6,181 nt of DNA from Planctomycetota bacterium (lineage in GTDB: Bacteria > Planctomycetota > Planctomycetia > Planctomycetales > Planctomycetaceae). The first letter of the stretch is position 1, and each line of letters opens with the position of its first letter. The translations under genes were made by a program, and so were the position numbers. The notes under the pieces are model-generated. The model was given only the letters and a program-made list of their open reading frames with translations. It made no database searches and was not told the origin of the DNA. The DNA lies in assembly GCA_023429275.1 (NCBI GenBank), contig JAEYWB010000683.1, positions 1-6,181 on the forward strand, written 5' to 3'. Positions 4,908 to 6,181 of the stretch are shown piece by piece.

Positions 4908-6181
4908 GGCGCTTCGCCCGTTCGCTCTTGAGTCGGGTCAGCGTCTCCGCCATCGCCTCCTGTGAGCGGGAGGTCTGGGCGACCGGGCCGGGAAGGATCG
5001 TCACGCCTCCGATGAGAGCCACGATCGACCGGCCCGCCTTCCGCGAGTTGTATTCCGAGGGCATCGACCTGGGGGCCACACCGGTCGACACGGGCATTTT
5101 CGCCGGGTCGAGCAGGGAGGACATCGCCCAGCCGCTCCGCTCGGCGAGCCGGTGCTCTTTCGTCAGCGCGGCGACCACGGCCAGGTCGAACAGGTTCTGG
5201 AGCTCCGCAAAGACCGGCTGCGCCCTGGCGAGTTCGGGGATGGCGTCGGTGAACTGCTTCGCGAACGCCTCGGTCGATCGCCGGCTCGTGGTGGAGTCCG
5301 AGCTGTTTCCCGCGGCATCGGCCACCTGGTCACGCGAGAAGAGCTGCAGCCGCTGGCCGCTCAGGTGGAAGGCGAGCTTGTCGGGGGACATCGCGACCGG
5401 TTCGTAGTACGGCGAAAACCACCATCGCTGCAGCGAATCCGCGCCCGGCGTCAGCATCGCCAGGTTGCTCTTGAGACCGCGGACCCCCGATGGATCGAGT
5501 CCCAGCGTGATCCGCTTCATCCGGTAGTCCGCCGCCACGAGGACCTGCCCGAAGCGGGTCTCCGGCGGGACGCCCCAGACCTTGATCGTCTGCAGGCCGA
5601 GGAGGCGGGTCAACTCCTGAAACCGCCGCTGCGCATCGGCCGCGAAGGCGGGAGAGTTGTTGTTCCTGATGAACGCCTGGAACTTCGCCATGTTGTCGGG
5701 CTCGGGATCGATCGTGCAGCCGATCGTCCGCTCCCCCGACTGGACCGCCCGGAAGGCGACGACGAGGTCTTCCCAGGCAATGACCGGCCGGCCGCTTTCG
5801 AGGCCCACCATCCGGCCGTCGGCGGCGGGCCCGAACCCCTCGGCCGGGCCGGCGAGGCAGAGATCCTTGTTCTCCTCGTCGACAAAGAGGTAGTCGATGC
5901 GGGTCAGCCCCGAGAGCCAGGCGAGGGGGGGCGGGACCTCTTCGGAGCGGGCATGGTGGGCCGCGATCCGCTCTTCGAGCTCGACGAGCGACACGACCCG
6001 CAGTTCCGAAGCCTCGACGATGTCGGCCCCGAGCCGCTCCTTTGCGAATGCCTCCCGGCGTTTCTTCGCCCCAGCCGCCGATTCGGGCTTACCCGCCGGA
6101 ATGCGGATGACGCCGGCGGGGTGGATCACGATCCCGCCGGGGTTGGGGTTGCCCGGGGGGTTGTTGTGGCCGGATGCCGCG
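4897..6181 (-). CDS. DUF1598 family protein, 5' end beyond window
   Basis: The frame is open from the right edge to TGA (4897-4899), giving 427 residues. The pattern matches DUF1598, a planctomycete family of unknown function. Counting from the GTG-encoded residue at 6129 as 1, diagnostic stretches are SGLTRIDYLFVDE (73-85), LAGPAEGFG (92-100), GCTIDP (137-142), WGVPPETRFGQVLVAADYRM (185-204), LQRWWFSPYYEPV (233-245) and IGGVTILPG (373-381). The 17 codons before 6129 are also open and encode a Gly/Asn/Pro-rich linker (GHNNPPGNPNPGG) leading into the GIVIHPAGVIR stretch that family members carry after an N-terminal extension. I therefore do not accept the GTG at 6129 as the start and treat the gene as 5' partial. 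A signal peptide, common in this family as I recall it, would lie outside. The C-terminus is basic (LKSERAKRPRL). No catalytic motif is recognised; the role is unknown. It converges on the dehydrogenase across 497 noncoding bases. Confidence 0.85.
   Translation of the reverse strand, partial: AASGHNNPPGNPNPGGIVIHPAGVIRIPAGKPESAAGAKKRREAFAKERLGADIVEASELRVVSLVELEERIAAHHARSEEVPPPLAWLSGLTRIDYLFVDEENKDLCLAGPAEGFGPAADGRMVGLESGRPVIAWEDLVVAFRAVQSGERTIGCTIDPEPDNMAKFQAFIRNNNSPAFAADAQRRFQELTRLLGLQTIKVWGVPPETRFGQVLVAADYRMKRITLGLDPSGVRGLKSNLAMLTPGADSLQRWWFSPYYEPVAMSPDKLAFHLSGQRLQLFSRDQVADAAGNSSDSTTSRRSTEAFAKQFTDAIPELARAQPVFAELQNLFDLAVVAALTKEHRLAERSGWAMSSLLDPAKMPVSTGVAPRSMPSEYNSRKAGRSIVALIGGVTILPGPVAQTSRSQEAMAETLTRLKSERAKRPRL

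Noticed and set aside
4255..4965. 236-codon plus-strand frame crossing the convergent intergenic region
   Set aside because: It begins inside the CCG domain in another frame and ends inside the DUF1598 gene antisense, with no recognisable domain and low-complexity Arg/Ser composition.
6127..6129. GTG as the start of the DUF1598 protein
   Set aside because: The frame stays open to the window edge with family-like sequence (GIVIHPAGVIR) spanning this codon, so the true start is outside.

Overview
The window looks like chromosomal DNA of a GC-rich planctomycete. The main evidence is the right-edge gene, which I recognise as a DUF1598 protein, a family I know essentially only from Planctomycetes. 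The style of the giant FAD/Fe-S fusion dehydrogenase and the scarcity of strong Shine-Dalgarno sites fit this. The assignment is from pattern recognition; no database search was run.

Layout, left to right. (1) 1-771, plus strand: the C-terminal part of a hybrid sensor histidine kinase, with the end of its ATPase domain followed by a receiver domain. Its start lies outside the window. (2) 778-1065, minus strand: a small antibiotic-biosynthesis-monooxygenase (ABM/YgiN-like) protein that converges on the kinase with only 6 bases between the stops. (3) 1066-1414: a divergent intergenic region with a candidate promoter for the ABM gene and two mutually exclusive stems in the leader of the next gene. 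(4) 1415-4399, plus strand: one long reading frame for a roughly 990-residue GlcD-GlcF type fusion (FAD domain, two 4Fe-4S motifs, cysteine-rich CCG domain), interrupted by a single in-frame TAA at 3641. It therefore appears as a 742-residue front part and a 231-residue rear part in the same frame. (5) 4400-4896: a convergent intergenic region with no credible gene but many inverted repeats, including a 14-bp-stem hairpin. (6) 4897-6181, minus strand: the DUF1598 protein, with its 5' end beyond the right edge.

The genes do not form an obvious shared pathway. The window reads as four independent transcription units: signalling, a small oxidoreductase-like protein, a flavin/iron-sulfur 2-hydroxyacid dehydrogenase, and a lineage-specific protein of unknown function. 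The most notable observation is the in-frame ochre codon inside an otherwise well preserved fusion enzyme. It is a recent nonsense mutation, a sequencing error, or (less likely) recoding. I found no mobile element, CRISPR array, tRNA or rRNA, and no convincing undescribed multi-gene system.
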